Source of the DNA: Bugula neritina | Lineage: Eukaryota; Bryozoa; Gymnolaemata; Cheilostomatida; Bugulidae | NCBI GenBank assembly: GCA_964035545.1 | Contig: CAXIUT010000272.1 | Coordinates: forward strand, 30,038-94,037 | Direction: 5' to 3' | DNA: 64,000 nucleotides | Shown here: in pieces, positions 34,883-47,300 of the stretch | How the letters are laid out: each line of letters begins with the position of its first letter | Position numbering within the stretch: the first letter of the stretch is position 1 | Translations under genes and position numbers: made by a program | Notes under the pieces: model-generated | What the model saw: only the letters and a program-made list of their open reading frames with translations | Told to the model about the DNA's origin: nothing | The model's database searches: none

Positions 34883-35082
34883 NNNNNNNNNNNNNNNNNN
34901 NNNNNNNNNNNNNNNNNNNNNNNNNNNNNNNNNNNNNNNNNNNNNNNNNNNNNNNNNNNNNNNNNNNNNNNNNNNNNNNNNNNNNNNNNNNNNNNNNNNN
35001 NNNNNNNNNNNNNNNNNNNNNNNNNNNNNNNNNNNNNNNNNNNNNNNNNNNNNNNNNNNNNNNNNNNNNNNNNNNNNNNNNN
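34883..35082. other. Assembly gap of 200 N between two telomeres
   Basis: Same fixed length and same telomere-N-telomere arrangement as 10292-10491. Confidence 0.95.
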
Positions 35083-35169
35083 CCCAACCCCAACCCCAAC
35101 CCCAACCCCAACCCCAACCCCAACCCCAACCCCAACCCCAACCCCAACCCCAACCCCAACCCCAACCCC
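35083..35169 (-). repeat. Telomere, CCCCAA repeats (left end of piece D)
   Basis: About 14.5 perfect units; the lipase gene's stop codon lies 76 bp inside. Confidence 0.97.
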
Positions 35170-35245
35170 AGCTTAGTAGCTATGCAACTGATAATAATAT
35201 CATTTATTATTTATATCTGATAAGTATTGTATAACCTAGTAATAA

Positions 35246-37292
35246 TCAAAAAAAGTAGTGTTCCCCTGCAATAACAAATGTCCTCAACATCTCAACGTTA
35301 TTTATGAAACTTATATGCGCTGCACGACCAATCAAGTTGTCTAAATTTCTATATCAAATCAAAAGTACTGTTATGGAATCAGAAAATTAACATCCACTCG
35401 AATCAAACATCCCTTGAAGTTCAATAACATGTTATCTATCATTTGACAATGAATTTTGCCTTTCTGAACATTCGAACGGTCATCCTGAAGACTCTAGTTG
35501 TGCTTTTGAACTCGAGCAGAGTAGTAAGGAACATAACTGTCTTGATGGGAAGACAATAAAACTATTTTTTTGAACCATTACAGTCCCTTTTTCTGAGATA
35601 GTTTGAACATAAAAGTCTATTAGGCTTTTTAATTATCTTTCATAGTCATTTCCATCAAAGAAGTACACTTTTTAACTGTATTCATAAACCAAAGTCCTAC
35701 ATCCACCAATTTAGAATCAGAATACGAATATCCTAAATGAGGACTAGAAAGAGTAACAAAGCTATAAAAATATTATTTGTATTTTTATAATCTAGGCAAA
35801 GCTGAACGAATAATCAACCCGCCCATAGAATGACCAACCAAACATACTTTTGGTATACTATGATATTTTGAAAGCTCATAATCTATCTCTGAAGCAAGAC
35901 GAGATCCCATAGTCTCTATCTACCCTTAGGTTCTTCCTTAGTTCATTGATGAAATGTAAACTCTTATTTTGCTTTCATAGTACCTCTTCAACTATATTTT
36001 CAACTTTTAAAAATCCATTCTACAAGCACCCAGACCATGTACCAGGATAATAAACATTTACTCTTATAGAGGTTTATCAATGTACCCTGACTTGCTTGAT
36101 TTTTATTAGAAAAAAATTGGTCTCTGCTGACTGAAAAACCTTTCATTTACTATTGGAAATTCCTTGTAAATCTAAGGATATAATTCTTTATTGAACTAGC
36201 TATTCTTATTTCTTAGTTGAGTTGCTAGTTTATTTCTCAAAGAAGTCTCTTCTCCAAACATGTCAATATCCCAACTCCCTTTAAAGCTTGAAACTGACTA
36301 CTTGATCTTTGCTGACAACTTCTTTCTATATAAAGACATTTTTTAGATAAGATAAAGAGTAGCTTAAGGAGATAGTAGTTTTCTCAATAGTTAACGCCAG
36401 AGCTAGTATATTTTTTGTGCATTCTAATGTAAATTTTTTTAGAATAATTGATATTTTTCAATTTTATAATCTTTGCTAATTGAAAATATTTTTTGTCTCC
36501 TTTTCCTAGCTATTATCTTAGAATCAAGCACTTCTTCCTCACCTGATCCAATTTAAGTCTATCCCTCCCATACATCAATCTGAGACTATATTTTTTCCAA
36601 AATAGATTCCTATTCCTCAACACAATCTATTTCCACCTACTCCTTCAATATCATACTCGAATGCTAAGCCAACTCCGTATAATATCTCTTTCCTTAATTC
36701 TTTAAATATTCCATAATTTCTTCAACGTTATTTTTATAGTATTTTTGACAAAAAGTCTTCAAATCGATTGCTATATCATCTGCCAAGAACTCGTACTTGT
36801 AGTGGCAGTGATGAAATGAAGCTAAAATTTGAATAGGAGCTGGTTAGTAAAAATCTATTTACAAATACTAATGAAGTGCTTGACCATTGATGAGTGCGTT
36901 AAATTGAGATACTGTTTTTTGACGGTCAGAATCTACTTGTAAAAGTTAAATTTGTAGTGATAGCATTGATATTTCTGATTGCTAGCTAGTTAAAGGTGAA
37001 TCTAGCTTGAACACAAATATTTCACTTAGATCTACCTTCATAATCAAAGAGATACAGTTGCAGATGATTTCAAGGAGAAGGTTCTTGTAGTGAAAGCTTC
37101 ATCATCGAACTAAGATCTATTTTATGTTTTAGCAGGTTATTTTTCAATGATGCAGACTGGAGTAGCTAATAGACTATGTTTTTTAGTTCGTTCAGATAGA
37201 ATTAATCTCAATGCGAAGCGTCCGCTGGTGTTAAGAGACAGATTTCTTAGAGAGGAGAGATGAATAGCAAGTTCTTCATTAGAAATGATCAT
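35246..37292 (-). CDS. FAM135/DUF676-type serine lipase-esterase
   Basis: 668 residues from ATG 37292 in three exons, with 20-nt introns at 37036-37055 and 35349-35368. The C-terminal third is an alpha/beta hydrolase: FIILVHGLGACRMDF (oxyanion region), nucleophile elbow VGHSMGGLI, LSSPHLGYSYSDS, SSHQDSYVPYYSAR, then IGRAAHISFINN at the end. The N-terminal two thirds match the FAM135 plan: a beta-rich start, then helical linker sequence with IGSGEEEVLDSK. TAA codons again fit Glu (NEGRTEGEIETMG). Both introns are confirmed by the conserved sequence they interrupt. The substrate is unknown; relatives are poorly studied. Confidence 0.85.
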
Positions 37293-37483
37293 TGTTTCGA
37301 ATGTTTACTAATTATATGAATAACTGTAACGGGAGTTCTCTTCTATTATTAAGAGTTATAGATGATAGAATAATTGATAAATTTTGAATATTTAGCAAGT
37401 GGAAAAGAGAAAATAATAGCCAAAATTGAATTAATAGGTTTGTTATTAAATTATAGTTAACATTTATACAGTTATTATTTAAA

Positions 37484-38400
37484 ATGAATCAAGAGGATTC
37501 TCTCAACTCTCTTCATCAGTATATTGAAGCACTACAAAAATAACTATAAACCAAATCTCAAGAACAAGCCACTCTTTACAGAAGTTTGTAAAATTACTAA
37601 CATTAGCTAAAAACTCTAGATCAACTATATTAAAGTAAAAGAACTTTAACTAATGAAGTAGTTGAACTTAGAGGACAAGTATAAAATTTACTGAAAGAAA
37701 GAAAACAAATGATCGAGGTTTAAAATACTTTGTAGCTTTATTAAAATCAAGCTGAAGTAATGAGAAATGTAATTGAATAAAATGAATTAAAATTGCTATA
37801 AAAACAAAAATATACCTAATAACTGATCGATTAAAACTAAAGTCTTTATTCAGAAATAGAAAAACTAAGATAAAAACTTAAACAATAATATGTAACTAAT
37901 TTTTAACGAAGTTAAACAAATAAAATATAAAAAACTAACTTATATCTCAATCAAAAAGTCTCCAATATTAACGAAAAGAAAATTAAGAACTAGAATAAAA
38001 GATTAATTAACTGATTAATAACTATATGAAGATATAGAAAGTAGTCATTGAGAAAGATTATCAAGTGAAAGAAGCAAGATAGTTAGCTCAAGAAGTAAAG
38101 TAGTACGCAGATTCTCTTAAAGATTAGATAGGACAAAAAGACATCATGATTAGTTGTTTAACTAATGAGTTAGATGAAGTAAGAAAGAGTTATGTGAAAG
38201 AAACAACAAACGATGTTTTGGAGGGAATTCCAAAAGTAAAACTAATCCAACAACATAATCTACTGGTTGAAAGAATGCACGCCCTTTAAAGATAAAATAG
38301 AGGATATCTACCGTTCTAGTCAACGACAAGTCACCTTTAAGCCAAGTTATAGATTCTCAAAGAACAGTATGAGTCTCTTTCTCAGAGTCTTTAATTGTGA
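37484..38400 (+). CDS. Coiled-coil protein
   Basis: 298 residues in two exons (37484-37891, 37912-38400) around a 20-nt intron. Almost the whole chain is charged coiled coil with leucines at heptad spacing; the last ~60 residues (LLVERMHALEREN...FESTTSHLEAKL) are similar. No motif or membrane segment. It diverges from the lipase gene across 191 bp and is followed after 27 bp by the ABC transporter on the same strand. Confidence 0.75.
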
Positions 38401-38427
38401 TAATGATATGAGTTAATATATATAATA

Positions 38428-40149
38428 ATGTTTCGTAGTTGCCAGTCACTGCTATTCAGTACAGGCAAAGTTCAAAAGAAACCTCAAGTTGTAAAGGAAG
38501 CAATCAAATACGTCAATCAGATGAAACCGTTCATCGTACCCTTTATGCATAACAACCCAGATATTACGAAGGCCCTATTGAAATCATATGGATTATTGGG
38601 ATTAAGTAAATTATGTTTTTTCGGGGGACCTTTCCTGCTTAAGTTAGGAGTCAATGCTTTATCAAATCCAGCTGCAGCCTTCAATCCTTTGCTTTACTTT
38701 TTTGGATTCGGGATATGCTACAGTGGGTCAGTCCTATTCGAACAAATGCGTAACCTTCAAACACTAAAACTCATCAATGCTGCCCTTGTATAAACAACTT
38801 CTAAAGCCTATAAACATATGCTTAGTTTAGGCCCTGAATTTTATTTTAGTGGTTCACAAAGACATATTTTATTCAACCTCTATAAAGCTCAAAGTGCTTT
38901 TGAACAAAACCTAAAAAGCTTTACTCAATACTTTGTACCAATCACCCTTGACATCACCTTAAGCATAGCTCTGTTACTTTATTATTCAAATCCTTTATTT
39001 GCTTTATCTTTTTCAAGTTGTCTAATTGCCTATGCGATCTTCACAGTCCGCTATTCAAACTTCAGACAAAATTTAATAAAAAAGTTCAGAGCCTCAGAGA
39101 AACATATCGACTTCATAACATCTGAAACCTTTGGAAACTACTATAATGTGAAATATTTCCAACAATAAAACTCCTAACTCTTAAAATACCAAAGATCCCT
39201 TTAAAACTACTATGACAAAAACTATGACGTACAAAGAAGTTTAACCATATTGAACAGTGCTCAGCGAGCAATATTCGGTACAGGACTAACATTCAATATG
39301 ATGCTAGCTGCATACTACACTCAAATAGGTCTTCTAACTACTGGTGATATTATTCTTATTCAATCTTTGATGTTACAATTCTTGAGTCCTCTTTTTTTCC
39401 TTGGTTCTATGTACAGATCGTTTAATGAACATTTGATTGATATCCAAAAAATAACAGATATTATGGACACTCCTGCTTCAGTGAGTGAAGGTAGTAAGTA
39501 AATAACAGAAATAAAAGGAAAGATTTAATTCAAAAATGTAGGATTCAAGTATTTACATGATTCTAGCTATATTTTTTAGGATGTTAATTTTACAGTAGAA
39601 GAAGGGCAATTCGTAGCAATTATAGGAAGAAGTGGAGCAGGAAAAACATCCATTCTCAATCTGATATTCAGATTATATGATCCTCAGACAGGATAAATAT
39701 CCTTAGATGGATAAAATATAAAAGATTTAACTTTTGCCTATCGTAATCACATTGCTTTTGTATCACAATCTCCTTATCTCTTTAATGGAACTGTCATGGA
39801 AAATCTAAAATATGGAAACCCAGAATCAGATTAATAAAAAATTTACTAACTCACTAAAAGACTTCGCCTACATTAAATAATTCAACAACTTCCTCTTCAA
39901 TACAACACTAAAGTTGGATAAAAAGGTAACATTTTTTCAGGAGGATAGAAACAAAGAATATCTCTTATTCGAGCTCTTATGAGAAATTCAAAAATACTTC
40001 TATTAGATTAACCATCTTCCTCACTTGATGCTTAAAGCGAAAGAGTAGTTGGATAAGTTCTTAGCGAATTGAAAGGCACTACTCGTATCATTGTGACCCA
40101 TCGTGAAGGAATACTTCAATTTACTGATGAGATAGTCAGAATAAAATGA
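38428..40149 (+). CDS. ATM1: Mitochondrial ABC half-transporter, Atm1/ABCB7 type
   Basis: 573 residues, one frame. N-terminus MFRSCQSLLFSTGKV is a likely mitochondrial presequence. Six membrane helices occupy about residues 50-330, then one nucleotide-binding domain: Walker A GRSGAGKTS, Q-loop FVSQSPYLFNGT, VGEKG, signature FSGGEKQR, Walker B ILLLDEPSSSLDAESE, and H-loop IVTHRE. Atm1 exports a glutathione-linked sulfur compound from mitochondria for cytosolic Fe-S protein assembly. The catalytic Glu of Walker B (TAA, 40009-40011), the signature Glu (TAG, 39946-39948) and VG-E-KG (TAA, 39919-39921) are all reassigned stop codons. Reading them as Gln would make the ATPase dead, which supports the Glu code. 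Confidence 0.9.
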
Positions 40150-40218
40150 TAATGATGCAATGTTTGATTAATTAAGTTTATAACAGACAGAGGTCTAATA
40201 TTTAAACAGATTTCCAAA

Positions 40219-40639
40219 TCAAAATTGTTTTTGATTGATACCAATCCTGTTCTCAATATTTTATATTCTTTATTATAGAAGCGAGAGATGGTCCTGCAGT
40301 CTCAGTTTCTAATTTTTAATGATTCCTATCAATTCCACCAATTGATTATTTTTCTATTTTTGTTCACTAATGTGCTTTTTCCTAAATTTAACTATCAGTA
40401 CACTTTGTAGTTTATTTGTTCTAATTTCTAAGTCAAAAGAGAGCGGATAAAATTTGTTTTATCTGACAAGATTGTAGACTATGTGCCTTCTTCAATTTAT
40501 GATAGCACCTGTCTGATCTAAGCTTCACTACAACTAATTGTGTCTTTCATCTTTCTGGCTTGCATCTAGATATTTAAAATAGTACTTAGAGGTTGAGAAG
40601 ACGACCTTTGAGAGTAGGATTTGATTGGTCTTTTGACAT
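40219..40639 (-). CDS. Small coiled-coil protein
   Basis: 126 residues from ATG 40639 in three exons with 20-nt introns at 40566-40585 and 40382-40401. The product is a basic N-terminus, then continuous helix (ISCSEAEIRQVLSEIEEG; LVELIGIIKNEKLRLQDHLS; LLEERIENIENRIG). An in-frame ATG at 40675 would add 12 residues but leaves only 9 bp to the upstream gene. A hydrophobic 102-codon frame on the plus strand (40288-40596) is antisense and rejected. Function unknown. It converges with the Atm1-type gene, 69 bp between stops. Confidence 0.7.
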
Positions 40640-40684
40640 TAATTATAACTTCCTTATCAATAATAATGAATTCATTTCAAAGTA

Positions 40685-41667
40685 TCAACGATGCTTGTTA
40701 AATGCAGTGGTCTTCTAAACTTCTGGCTTATTCTTTATGCAGATATTCTTTCGCCATTCATCATCTGCTATCGCTTTAGGACCCTCTCTAGTAAAAGTTT
40801 CAACTTATCTGGTTAGGAATTGTTTGTAGTACTGTTTATATGCTCGATATCCTACTTCTTTTCCGTTGATGAACACTCCCATAGGTCCATACTTGATACG
40901 AGCTTGTCTTTTTTCTTCAAGAGATTCAAGAGTTTAGTGTTTCAAGACACTAAATTAAGAACTCTTTTCTTTGAGTTCATTAATTTAGTCTTACTTCTCT
41001 TCATCTTCAGAAGACTCATTGATTTTCCACAAATAAAAAAGCTCAAATTGTCCAAATTCTTCAATATTTAACTTGGCATGACCACTATCAATCATATGTT
41101 GTTTGCAGCTATCCTGAGATCCGAATTAAAGGTTACAAAAGATGCATTTACCTTTTTTGATGATGCTTCTTATGTATTCATTCAATCCATCCACATTCAC
41201 GCATTCTTATTTGAAAGGAGGGAAACAATGAGTTTTCGCTAAATGTTATTAAGTCGAAATATGAGGACAAAAAGGACATATTTCATGCACTTCTTTATCT
41301 TCAATTAATTAAAATTATGATAAAGAAGATGATTCACTCTTTTCATGGTAGAGCATATGTTTACGTTTCTTTTTATGTTTTTGAGAATTGATGTGATGCT
41401 TGTATGTCTGGGGCGATAAAAACTTTTTGGAACAAAGGTCACAATAAATCTAATTTTCTGATTGACTCTTTGATGAAAGTTCACTTTGGAATTCTTAATA
41501 AAAAAGAAGTAACGTGTTTGATAGTCATGTAGGTTAAGGGGAGGTAATCCTATAAGTTTTCTTTTGACATTGTAGCGATGGTGTTATGATTTGTAATGTT
41601 CCTTATAGAGTAATTCGTTGGAAAATGGGAGCTGACAGTTAACGCAAGTGTATTGGGTCTAGTTCAT
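40685..41667 (-). CDS. REI1: REI1/ZNF622 pre-60S ribosome maturation factor
   Basis: 320 residues in two exons around a 20-nt intron (41494-41513). REI1 recycles export factors from cytoplasmic pre-60S particles and probes the peptide exit tunnel. Landmarks: N-terminal zinc finger YTCVNCQLPFSNELLYKEHY with SEHHRYNVKRK and LPPL; second finger YCDLCSKKFLSPQTYKHH; then CPFCPHISTEEHLAKTHCF, DGLNEYIRSIIKKGKCIFC, QHMIDSGHAKL; and a C-terminal GYRAYKQYYKQ motif. The order and spacing match the family. Sits 45 bp upstream of the small coiled-coil gene on the same strand. Confidence 0.92.
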
Positions 41668-41966
41668 ATAATGATTATGTGCAAAAGCTCTAATCAAAGA
41701 ATTAAACAAAGTTTAAAATTATTATTATAATCTTAATAACCTATAAATGATTTAATATATTAAACTAATTTAAGATTTTTTATGAACTATAAATTTTATT
41801 TATCAAATAAGAATAAATAAATTAATATTGAAAGAAAATTTATCTTAATAAATTTTGTTATAATATTAGTTTAAGTCATTTAGGAGTTAAATTTGCAGCT
41901 TATTATCTTCTGCAGCAATAGATCTAAACTAAACATACAACTTAAATAAAACAAATAAATATTATA

Positions 41967-43799
41967 TCAAAGGAGCAAATATTTCGATTGGTCGTACTTC
42001 TAAAGAAGAGAAGCCATTCCTTCATTCATTTTTGGAGGCCCACAGATCCACACTTTTGCTATAGTTTCCTTATTTTGGAGTTGTTCATTAACCAATCCTT
42101 AGAAGCGCTCAGAAATTATCTTTATCCTGATTCTTTACCACAATTCTTCTGAAGGTTTTTCTTTAAATTTAAGAAGTACATTGAAACAATCAGTTTTGTC
42201 GAGGTATGCCAGTTGCATAAGGGTTAGTTTGTGAATTTCTAGGACCTAGCTGAATGAAGCATAGAGCTGGAAAGTATTTTTCTAAAGGAAAGGAGCAGCT
42301 AGGATGGGACTGGCTTATAAAAAGCTGTTCCTATATTATGGGTATTGTTTCATGTACTATCTTTTAAACATTAAGTCAATAAAATCGCTGAAGGGAAGTA
42401 TTCCTGTTCCTCCAGCTACAATGATGACTTTTCCTTCACCCAATTCTTTCAGTTAGAGTCCCAATCCTTTTTCACAGCTGAGGTTAATATCCATTTTTTC
42501 TTTGTTTTTCATTTTATTTACTAATCCAGAAGTCTGTTTACCAAAAGGATATTTCTTAAGCACTATTGGAACATAAACAAACGATTTATTTACTTCTGTA
42601 TCTGCTTATTTTCTCACTAACCAGACATCAGTACAAGATTGTTTGTTTTACGGGTACTCAATTTCATGCTGATACTGCAACTCTTCAAGGAATATTTTTT
42701 ACATTAGCTCAATGTTGTTATTGTTGACGAAGTAGACATTAGTATAGAGTCGGGTGCAAATTTTATCGAAGCATAGCGATCTGAATCTACCTAGTTGTGC
42801 CATATCTTTGTATCCTTAGAAATAAATAGTCTTTTTTCTTTTAGGTTTAAATTTTATTTCATAAAGTTGGCACTATTCAGATACAAGAACAAAACTGTGA
42901 ATGACTACTGAGGTGTCTTCAGTTAAGGCAGGAATAGTTTGAGGGATATTGAGATGAGCAACCGGTTTTCCCATCAGTTCTAAACTTTTATACGAATGAG
43001 AATAAGCTGGTATTTATGGAAGAAGAGATGAAGAGTACATTCCATAAAGGTATCGATCTATGTCTCTATTTTTGACTGTTTCCAAGATCTGTAGACCTGC
43101 TGGATGATAACTATTGATGTCATCGAGATCATAGACTCTGTTTGAGAAAATAACATAGTTTTTAGTAGAGTCAAGTTCTTTAAGAGACTATATTCCTTGA
43201 CTTTTTTCCTAGACTGTGAGTAGCTCTGAAGGAGGGTACAATTATAAATCTGGAAAGGTCTTTTTTCTGATAATGATGAGAACTATAGTTGCCAGGTCCA
43301 TTCCTAGTAGTCCCCAAAAGTAGTTATATCGTCCTTTTAAATCTGACACGATTAGGTATAAGCCTTTACAAAGCAGAAGTGTGAGGTAGCCAACGATTTT
43401 ATGTAGCAGTTTTATCTTGAGGATAGTTGAGGAGCTGAAGTTGTAGATGTTGACGATTCTAAGTGCAATTCCAAGTATGAGGGAAAATGTGATTGCGAGC
43501 ATAATGATAGAGCCAATGACGTAGTGTTTGAAAATAGGATCTTCGTAGAGGGGATATCCATTTTTAATAAGGATGGGGAGAGAAATACTCATGGTAAATA
43601 CTCCGATGATGAACCCTACGATCGAATGGAAGAGAATAGCATAGCGTCGGTAAGCATAGAAAGAGAAGAAAAGGGTTATGTTCATTATAGGTCCCCAAAG
43701 TAAATAGAGAGTATCTCTATGAATGGAATTTGGCATGCTTTTTCTATATATTTTAAAAAGAATGTTAAAAATAACTAGATAATTTTTAATTTTTAACAT
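41967..43799 (-). CDS. Cytochrome b561-like / cytochrome b5 / reductase fusion membrane protein
   Basis: 610 residues, ATG 43799 to TGA 41969-41967, no intron. Residues ~30-185 hold about five membrane helices with histidines placed as haem ligands (LFHSIVGF, FKHYVIGS, LLHKIVGY), b561-like. Residues ~200-260 form a cytochrome b5-type domain with the axial motif SYHPAGLQIL (HPAG for HPGG). The rest resembles a ferredoxin-reductase module: FVYVPIVLKKYPFG (flavin region), VIIVAGGTGILPF (nucleotide binding) and KVWICGPPKM (C-terminal NAD motif). Together these would pass electrons from NAD(P)H through flavin and b5 haem to membrane haems. Electron acceptor unknown; ferric reduction is plausible. 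Confidence 0.72.
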
Positions 43800-44319
43800 A
43801 AGTTAATTTGATAGATCTCCAAATAACTAATATCTTAAAATAAGATTTATTTTAATGATCCTCATCTTCTGAATATTATTTATAAGTGAAAAAGATAATT
43901 ATAAAAAATACTAAAACTAATGGAATTAAGCTACGATAAAATGCATTAACATATGATAATTCGCTAATCAATATGATCAAATATTAGCTTTATAGCATTC
44001 AATAATCATCCATTTATTTCTATTTGTATATTTTATATTTTTATATTAGTAATGTGTGATTCAAAAAGTTAAGGCAACTGAAGTAGATAAAGAGTAAAAA
44101 AGATAGATCAATAGAATTGAATTATTTAAAAGTTTTAAACAAAAAATATCAACTTATTTTTGATAATTTTATCTTATTTATTTCACTAAAATAAATTGAA
44201 TTTCAATAATAATTTAAAACCAAGATAGTTTTTATTCTCAATTCAGATTTTAATCATAATTTAGATCTAATTTTAACTTTTTAAAATCAATAAATTATTT
44301 GATTCAATAATATTAGAAA
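43800..44319. other. AT-rich intergenic spacer
   Basis: 520 bp between the cytochrome fusion (start 43799) and the stop of the third cysteine-rich gene, both minus strand. No convincing frame, RNA gene or repeat; presumably 3' UTR of the latter plus the promoter of the former. Confidence 0.6.
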
Positions 44320-47300
44320 TCATTTCATTTCAATCAATCTTTATATCCCTTCATTAACTTCACTTTATTCCCTTTCTATCTATGCTTCGAATGATTGGAC
44401 TACTTCCTTATCTTATTTAGATTAAATATTTTATTCTTTTTCTTTTTATTCGGTAATAATCATCTCTTAGTTATTTAGATTATTTTCTTTTGATTGAATG
44501 ATTTATGGTTATACATTTTAAACAATTTTTATCTTTTTAGTTATTGTTACTTCTTGATGCATTTCTTCATTCTCATCAGTAAAATAATTATTTTTTAAAA
44601 CATTATGATTTTATTTTTATAAGGTTTTTTCATTGAAAACTAAAGATGGATAAAGTAAAGTAGAATTTGAGTTAATGTTAATAGCTTTATTCATTTAAAT
44701 ATGACTTTTCTCACTTTCTTATTTCTCAATCTTAAATGATCCTTCAAATTTCTATTTTATTCTTGATTACTTTTTCAATTACCCAGAAAAAGAGTTTATT
44801 TCTTCTTCTTTGATTTTATCTTAACACCACTTCATCATACTATATATAACATAGTAGAGTTTTATCAAAGTGATACTTCCAAAGCCAATTCCTGCACAAA
44901 TCAAAAGAGTCAAATACTCTAGCTCAAGAAGAGAAGTATTAATAACAAGAAGATATAGTATCCTTTCTAAAAGATAAAGATATTTATTGAATTTTTATGA
45001 ATGATAAAACCACATATCACCAAAGATAAAAATGAACTCTTAAAAACTGAAAAAGATAATGTAATAATTTTTTCCATAAACTATAAGAAGAATTCCTACT
45101 ACTCTGAACAAGTTGTTAATCTGATAAAGCTAAATTTTGAGATTATCTTTGACCATAAAGATATAGTAAAGTCCATAACCAAGACAAATTAGAATAGAAA
45201 TCAGAATAGTAAAAGCATAAGCCAAGTTAGTTGATGTGATTGTGTTGTTTTGAGTACTTAATAAACAAAGAAGACACCCAAAAACTATAATAACAGAAGA
45301 GTAAACCAACAAGTGATTGTGTAGAGTCTTGCATTGTTCTTTACTCAGGTTATTTTATTGATAGTAAAAGACCAAAAAGAAAGTCCAAAGAACTACCTAG
45401 ATCAAAATAAAGATTTCTATGAAACTTCCAAAGTTGTAGAGTAAGTTCTGAGTTCCATAGACAAAGACTGCTGAGTCAATCGCTACTTCAGAATAACCTA
45501 CTTTCTTGAGGATAGTTTAGAATAAGTTCGGAATGAAGTCTAACTCATAAAAACTATAACCTTTGACTACATTAAAGAACTGAAAATCAATAGGAAACTA
45601 TCTGATTCTAGATAATCCGAATATTTGAACCATCATGACAAAAGACATACACTCAGCGATAAGTTTATTGTCTTTCAAAAGGAAAATAGCCAACATCAAA
45701 AAGACAAAGCTAGCACAAGTAAAGATAATGCCTTCTATGTAGAGATTGATGTTATTGTAAAAGACATAATAGTAAGAGTCGAGAAAAGAAGGATTACTTA
45801 AACTAAAAGTGCCAGTGAGTTGGTTGTAAGTCAAACCATCTGATGTCAGAAGAATACCTGCTTGAAAAGTAACTGAGATACTAGTCGCCCAGAGATTAGC
45901 TTCATTGTAGTTAGTCAAAATAGTCAAAAAAGTCCTATCACTACTGATAGTTAGAGACTAAACATTTAGAGAAACAGTTGAAAGAAGCAAACGAGTATCA
46001 GTTATCACCAAAACAACTGTCATTCCATTCATAATTTACGTAGCTGAAGAGTTTTAGCTTATTCCTTGAGGTAGTGATACTTTGTGCTCATAGTTTCTCC
46101 CTTCATTGATGACTAGAGTACTCACTTGGAAACCAATAGCACAAGAACTACCAGAAGCACAGGCCTAACAAGTTGGGACTGTTCCTGTAGTTCCAACTAA
46201 TCCATCAGGACAACTCTCATAACAAACTCCATTATAAGTGTAAGTAGTGTTAGGACAAGATGAAAGACAAGTGTTATTGTAAAATAGTAGAGTACTAGCA
46301 CAAGTAAGGCAAGAAGTACTTGAAATATTACAAGTGAGACAGTTACTATCGCATAGTTGACAGTAGTTAGGTTGACTGTTGTCTATGAACTGTCCATCAG
46401 GACAGGTACTTGCACAAGTTGTTCCTCCATTCTAAAGGTAATAAATAATAGTTGAGTTTGTGACTGGGTCAGTTATGGTTCTACACTAACTACATTGAGT
46501 ATTCGATGGTCCAGTACAACTACTACACTTCACATCACAGGACTAACATAATAAAGCTGAGGTATTTGCATAGTAAGAAGTAGGACAAGTTGATGAACAA
46601 GTTGCTGAAGGAGTAAGAAGATTATTAGTAGCAGAGGGATTACAACTGGTGCAGTTACTACTAACAACACTACAAGTCAGACAGTTAGGGGAACAAGGCT
46701 GGCAAGTTAGTGGGGATCCTGAAGCAAACTGACCATCTGGACAACCCTGAATGCACTAAGAAGAAGTAGTCAAAACATATCCTGCAGTATTATTGCAATC
46801 AGTGCACGATGTGTTGGAGTTAGGTTGGTTGCAGCGAAGGCAATCAGTATGACAAATATTACAGATATGAGAAGGAGAGTTTGTGGTATTTTCATAGTAG
46901 TTAGAACAAGTAGAAACACAGTAAGCTCCAACTTAGTCGAGATAAAATTGAGTTCCTATCGTGCTAGTGCCACAAGAAGTACAAAGAATTGAAGAAGCTA
47001 CACAAGTACTGCAGTTACTATCACATAGAAGACAAGTTGAAGGAGTTCCACCTGAATATTGACCATCAGGGCAACCAGAAATGCAAGAAGTCGTTGAGTT
47101 AACCGCAAAGTTATAGCTTGATTTACAACTAATACAATCAGTGCTGGAGTTGGCAGCACTACAAGTCTAACAAGCCTAGTTACATTGATCACACTGGGAA
47201 GATGATGAATTTACCAAGTAGTTCTGACTACATGTAGTAAAACACATATTAGTATTGAAGTCAAGATAAGCCTGACTTCCAAATAAAATACCACAAGAAG

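Noticed and set aside
40288-40596. 102-codon hydrophobic plus-strand frame
   Set aside because: Antisense to a minus-strand coiled-coil gene whose two 20-nt introns restore a clean frame.
40820-41071. 83-codon plus-strand frame
   Set aside because: Antisense shadow of REI1.
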